A DNA stretch of 8,606 bases, taken from CAYXWH01 sp964468755. GTDB lineage: Bacteria; Chloroflexota; Dehalococcoidia; Dehalococcoidales; RBG-16-60-22. The position numbers and the translations under genes were made by a program. Positions within the stretch are counted from its first letter, which is position 1. Each line of letters opens with the position of its first letter. Shown piece after piece: positions 6,028-8,606 of this stretch. The stretch is from the NCBI GenBank assembly GCA_964468755.1, contig CAYXWH010000062.1:1-8606 (forward strand), given 5' to 3'. The notes under the pieces are model-generated. The model did not search any database, was not told where the DNA came from, and was given only the letters and a program-made list of their open reading frames with translations.

Positions 6028-6056
6028 ATTCTAGCATTTTCTCGCTGATTAGGAAA
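6028..6056 (-). promoter_or_regulatory. promoter of the folP-folK-PTPS operon
   Basis: On the minus strand a -10 TAGAAT (6033-6028) is preceded by TGC (6036-6034), an extended -10. A weak -35, TTTCCT (6056-6051), lies 17 bases upstream. The predicted start near 6021 leaves a leader of about 40 bases before the folP TTG. The -35 is poor, so use of this promoter would depend on the extended -10. Confidence 0.45.
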
Positions 6057-6181
6057 CTTCGCTGGAGGATTGATTGCCCCGTACTTCTGGCACCAACTCC
6101 ATGGATACCGGGGAAATGCGTCTTCCAGGCATGTGGTTACGGGCAACGGCTGGAGATAGCGGTCGACCGATTCGGCTCCGT

Positions 6182-6211
6182 TTGCATCGCCAGCCAAGAT
6201 TTAAGTAAAAT
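6182..6211 (+). promoter_or_regulatory. promoter of the acyl-CoA carboxyltransferase gene
   Basis: TTGCAT (6182-6187) and TAAAAT (6206-6211) are 18 bases apart, the same boxes as in the HNH promoter. Transcription would start near 6218, about 48 bases before the GTG at 6266. A perfect inverted repeat starts a few bases after this point. A 10-bp palindrome (CGGTCGACCG, 6160-6169) lies just upstream of the -35. Confidence 0.5.
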
Positions 6212-6223
6212 GGAGAGTATGCC

Positions 6224-6245
6224 ATGGTTATGTAGTGTTAACCAT
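6224..6245. promoter_or_regulatory. perfect inverted repeat, candidate operator or leader hairpin
   Basis: ATGGTTA (6224-6230) and TAACCAT (6239-6245) are exact inverted copies separated by 8 bases. The repeat lies just downstream of the predicted transcription start and about 20 bases before the carboxyltransferase GTG. A dimeric repressor bound here would block transcription. As RNA it would form a 7-bp, AT-rich and only moderately stable hairpin. No regulator gene is present in the window to name a protein. Confidence 0.4.
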
Positions 6246-6265
6246 TCCGGCAGGGTGTCAGCATT

Positions 6266-7807
6266 GTGGACGATAAACTTAATGAACTAGTACGGCGGGA
6301 AGAAGAGATAAAGGCAGGCAATGCCCCGCGCATCAAGCAACAGCATGACGCGGGCAAGCTGACCGCGCGGGAGAGGATTGACCTCCTGTTTGACCCGGGC
6401 ACCTTCCAGGAGCTGGACTTGTTCGTCAGGCACCGCTGCGCCAACTTTAATATGGACAGGGTTGATATCCCGGCGGACGGTGTCATTACCGGCTATGGCA
6501 AGGTGAACGGACGTACGGTGTGCGCCTTTGCCCAGGACTTCACCGCCCGGGGCGGGACTCTGGGTGAGATGCATGCCCGGAAGATATGCCGGGTAATGGA
6601 TATGGCGATGCGTATCAAGGTGCCCATCATCGGTCTCATTGACAGTGGCGGGGCGCGCATCCAGGAGGGGATTAACGCGCTTGACGGCTACGGGCAGATA
6701 TTTTTCCGTAACTCCGCTGCCTCCGGCGTTGTCCCCCAGATTTCGGCAATCATGGGGCCGGCGGCCGGTGGCGCCGTCTATTCTCCGGCGATGACCGACT
6801 TTGTTTTCATGGTGAAGAAGACCAGCCGGATGTACATTACCGGTCCCGGAGTGATTAAAGAGGTCACCGGGGAGGAGATAGGGGATGAAGAACTGGGCGG
6901 GGCGATTGCCCACAGCACCAAGAGCGGGGTCGCCCAGTTTGTCAGCGATGATGACCGGCAGGCGATTGACGGGATTAAACAACTGCTCGGTTACCTGCCG
7001 TCGAGCCATGAGGAAAAGCCGCCTTATCTCGCGCCCACCGATTCCCCGGACCGCACTGACCCGGCGCTGGATAGTATCATACCGGATAGTCCGCGGCAGG
7101 GCTACGATATGAAGGACGTGATTCGCTCCATAGTGGATAACGGGGAGTTCCTGGAGCCGTCCCGGCAATATGCCCGCAACCTCATTACCGGCTTTGCCCG
7201 TTTCAACGGGCAGGTGGCGGGCATTGTCGCCAGCCAGCCCGGTTACCTCGCCGGCTGCCTGGACATTAATGCCTCGGACAAAGCCACCCGGTTCATCCGG
7301 TTCTGCGATGCGTTTAACATTCCCCTGCTCACCATTGCCGATGTCCCCGGCTATCTCCCGGGGAGCCAGCAGGAGTGGGGTGGTATTATCCGGCACGGTG
7401 CCAAGCTCCTGTGGTGCTATGCCGAGGCGACGGTCCCCAAGATTACGCTGGTTACCCGCAAGGCATACGGCGGGGCGTATATCGCCATGTGCAGTCAGAG
7501 CCTGGGAGCGGACTACAGCCTTGCCTGGCCTCAAGCGGAGATCGCGGTGATGGGTGCCGAGGGTGCTGCTGCCATAATCCACCGCAGTGAAATACAGTCC
7601 GCCGATGACCCTGCCGCCAGGGAAAAAGAGAAGATTGCGGAATACCGGGAGCTGTTCTATAACCCGTATGTCGCTGCCGGTATGGGATATATCAACGCCG
7701 TGATTCCGCCCGGTGATACCCGACCGAGGATAATTACCGCCCTTGAGGCGTTGCAGAATAAGCAGGAAAGCCGTCCGGTTAAGAAGCATGGCAATATCCC
7801 CATGTGA
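6266..7807 (+). CDS. Acyl-CoA carboxylase carboxyltransferase subunit (MmdA/PccB family)
   Basis: This 513-residue protein is the biotin-dependent carboxyltransferase that moves carboxylate between carboxybiotin and an acyl-CoA. It has both crotonase-like halves. The N-terminal half carries GKLTARERIDLLFDPGTF (30-47), DSGGARIQEG (126-135) and GPAAGGAVYSPA (164-175). The C-terminal half carries ADVPGYLPG (358-366), GGIIRHGAKLL (372-382), YGGAYIAM (401-408) and AEIAVMGAEGAA (424-435). It ends in KKHGNIPM, the usual end of PccB and MmdA proteins. Sequence alone does not separate propionyl-CoA carboxylase, acetyl-CoA carboxylase and methylmalonyl-CoA decarboxylase alpha. No biotin carboxylase, biotin carrier or membrane decarboxylase subunit is present in the window. 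The GTG start at 6266 has AGGGTG (6252-6257) 8 bases upstream. The next gene follows after 61 bases without a clear terminator. Confidence 0.92.
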   Translation: MDDKLNELVRREEEIKAGNAPRIKQQHDAGKLTARERIDLLFDPGTFQELDLFVRHRCANFNMDRVDIPADGVITGYGKVNGRTVCAFAQDFTARGGTLGEMHARKICRVMDMAMRIKVPIIGLIDSGGARIQEGINALDGYGQIFFRNSAASGVVPQISAIMGPAAGGAVYSPAMTDFVFMVKKTSRMYITGPGVIKEVTGEEIGDEELGGAIAHSTKSGVAQFVSDDDRQAIDGIKQLLGYLPSSHEEKPPYLAPTDSPDRTDPALDSIIPDSPRQGYDMKDVIRSIVDNGEFLEPSRQYARNLITGFARFNGQVAGIVASQPGYLAGCLDINASDKATRFIRFCDAFNIPLLTIADVPGYLPGSQQEWGGIIRHGAKLLWCYAEATVPKITLVTRKAYGGAYIAMCSQSLGADYSLAWPQAEIAVMGAEGAAAIIHRSEIQSADDPAAREKEKIAEYRELFYNPYVAAGMGYINAVIPPGDTRPRIITALEALQNKQESRPVKKHGNIPM

Positions 7808-7854
7808 CCCGCTGGGGTGCCGGGAAAGCTTTTAAATAGTGTCTCCATTTTGCC

Positions 7855-7860
7855 GGGGAG
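7855..7860 (+). promoter_or_regulatory. Shine-Dalgarno of the aconitase-family gene
   Basis: GGGGAG lies 8 bases before ATG 7869 and supports that start. The 61-base spacer from the carboxyltransferase stop contains no convincing promoter, so the two genes are probably on one transcript. Confidence 0.6.
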
Positions 7861-7868
7861 TAGAGCCC

Positions 7869-8606
7869 ATGAAGCAAACATTAGCCGAAAAGATACTGAG
7901 TGTGAAGTCCGGGAATGAGGCAAAGGCTGGTGACATCGTGATTGCGCCGGTAGACCTCGCCTTTGTCCAGGATACCACCGGGCCGCTGACAGTGAGGCAG
8001 TTTCAGGCAAGCGGTTTTAAGAGCCTGGCCAATCCCGGGCGGACGGTCCTCTTTGCTGACCACGCCGCTCCCAGCCCCAGCAGCAGCCTGTCCAACGACC
8101 ACCGTCTGCTGCGGGAGTTCGCCGGGCAGACGGGGTGTATTATGTCCGATATCGGCAGTGGTATCTGCCACCAGAGAGTCGCTGAAGCGCTGGCGCGACC
8201 GCTGGATGTCATCGTAGGGGCTGATTCGCACACGGTGACCGCCGGTGGGGTGGCGGCTTTCGCTACCGGCATGGGTTCCTCCGATGTAGCCATTGCCATG
8301 GCGCTGGGCAAGACCTGGCTCCGGGTCCCGGAGACCATCAGGGTGGTAATATCCGGCGAGTTGCCGGAAGGAGTCTATGCCAAGGATATCATACTGCACC
8401 TGATTGGACGGATTGGCGCCGATGGCGCTACCTACATGTCACTGGAATTCGGCGGTGATACCGTCGAGCGCTTGTCCATGTCGGGGCGCTTCACCATCGC
8501 CAATATGGCGGTGGAAGCGGGTGCCAAGGTTGGGCTTTTTGCGGCGGATGATGCCACCCGCCGGTATCTGGTGGCGCAGGGGAGGGGTGATGACTATCAG
8601 CCGGTC
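7869..8606 (+). CDS. LeuC/aconitase-family hydro-lyase large subunit (N-terminal 246 residues, partial)
   Basis: The frame is open from ATG 7869 to the right edge (246 codons). Family marks are GDIVIAPVDLAFVQD (21-35), DHAAPSP (64-70), DIGSGICHQ (94-102), VGADSHTVTAGGVAAFATGMGSSDVA (116-141) and a KDIILHLIGRIGADGATY segment (172-189). These match the shorter LeuC2/HacA-like branch: isopropylmalate isomerase, homoaconitase, methylthioalkylmalate- or dimethylmalate-type dehydratases, and aconitase-like proteins. Such enzymes hold a [4Fe-4S] cluster and dehydrate then rehydrate a hydroxy-dicarboxylic or tricarboxylic acid. The three cluster cysteines are in the later part and are not visible. 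A LeuD-like small subunit would be expected as the next gene. I give no symbol because the substrate cannot be set from this half; a citrate-type substrate is possible alongside isopropylmalate. Confidence 0.88.
   Translation, partial: MKQTLAEKILSVKSGNEAKAGDIVIAPVDLAFVQDTTGPLTVRQFQASGFKSLANPGRTVLFADHAAPSPSSSLSNDHRLLREFAGQTGCIMSDIGSGICHQRVAEALARPLDVIVGADSHTVTAGGVAAFATGMGSSDVAIAMALGKTWLRVPETIRVVISGELPEGVYAKDIILHLIGRIGADGATYMSLEFGGDTVERLSMSGRFTIANMAVEAGAKVGLFAADDATRRYLVAQGRGDDYQPV

Noticed and set aside
5850..6197. A 115-codon minus-strand frame overlapping the start of folP.
   Set aside because: It overlaps the catalytic N-terminus of folP in another frame and resembles no known protein; I also saw no trace of a decayed folB in it.
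6006..6290. A 94-codon plus-strand frame in the gap before the carboxyltransferase gene.
   Set aside because: It runs through the predicted promoters and the start of the carboxyltransferase gene in another frame, has no recognisable sequence and no Shine-Dalgarno.
6287..7789. A 500-codon open frame on the minus strand opposite the carboxyltransferase gene.
   Set aside because: It mirrors the codon structure of a clear carboxyltransferase gene in a GC-rich genome and its translation shows no recognisable domain, so it is an antisense shadow.
7798..7829. CCCCA/TGGGG stem over the carboxyltransferase stop codon with CTTTT shortly after.
   Set aside because: The stem is only 5 bp, the T-run is short and separated by 9 bases; not enough to call a terminator between the two genes.
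1..8606. Search for tRNA, CRISPR repeats, transposon ends, toxin-antitoxin or phage genes.
   Set aside because: No cloverleaf, spaced direct repeats, transposase motifs or small paired toxin genes were found; nearly all the sequence is explained by housekeeping genes.

Overview
The window is a compact, moderately GC-rich stretch of bacterial chromosome made almost entirely of housekeeping genes. The content points to Chloroflexota, most likely a Dehalococcoidia-like lineage. This is an inference from three things: the lysA-holB-ricT order, a folate cluster that uses a PTPS-type enzyme and shows no folB, and an aconitase-family (LeuC-like) gene beside a biotin-dependent carboxyltransferase. 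No rRNA, tRNA, CRISPR array, insertion sequence, phage gene or defence island is visible.

Layout. Bases 2-67 are the tail of an unidentified gene ending in a CPxCG zinc-ribbon pair. A good sigma70-type promoter (184-212) then drives a rightward operon: lysA (diaminopimelate decarboxylase), holB (clamp-loader delta' subunit) and ricT/yaaT (PSP1-family Fe-S protein). This operon runs head-on into a leftward HNH endonuclease gene, with 3 bases between the stop codons. Divergent promoters between 3963 and 4071 serve the HNH gene (left) and a 60-residue Trm112/YcaR-like zinc protein (right). The right-hand promoter has an extended -10 so close to the ATG that the mRNA is probably leaderless. The Trm112-like gene converges on a leftward folate operon, folP-folK-PTPS, and the two opposing stop codons share the four bases CTAG.

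The 285-base region 5981-6265 contains no convincing gene. It holds a leftward promoter for folP, a rightward promoter for the carboxyltransferase gene, and a perfect 7-bp inverted repeat (6224-6245) that looks like an operator or leader hairpin. To its right lie a complete acyl-CoA carboxyltransferase gene (MmdA/PccB family) and the first 246 codons of a LeuC/aconitase-family dehydratase that runs off the right edge.

How the genes work together. The folate genes form one chemical route. The PTPS protein carries a glutamate directly after the catalytic cysteine (CEALHGH), the mark of PTPS-III enzymes that turn dihydroneopterin triphosphate straight into 6-hydroxymethyl-dihydropterin. FolK pyrophosphorylates that product and FolP joins it to p-aminobenzoate. 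I regard this FolB bypass as the most informative metabolic point in the window. Nothing here is convincingly a wholly new system. The items most worth checking are the leaderless Trm112-like gene, the putative operator before the carboxyltransferase, and the true substrate of the carboxyltransferase/aconitase-like pair.
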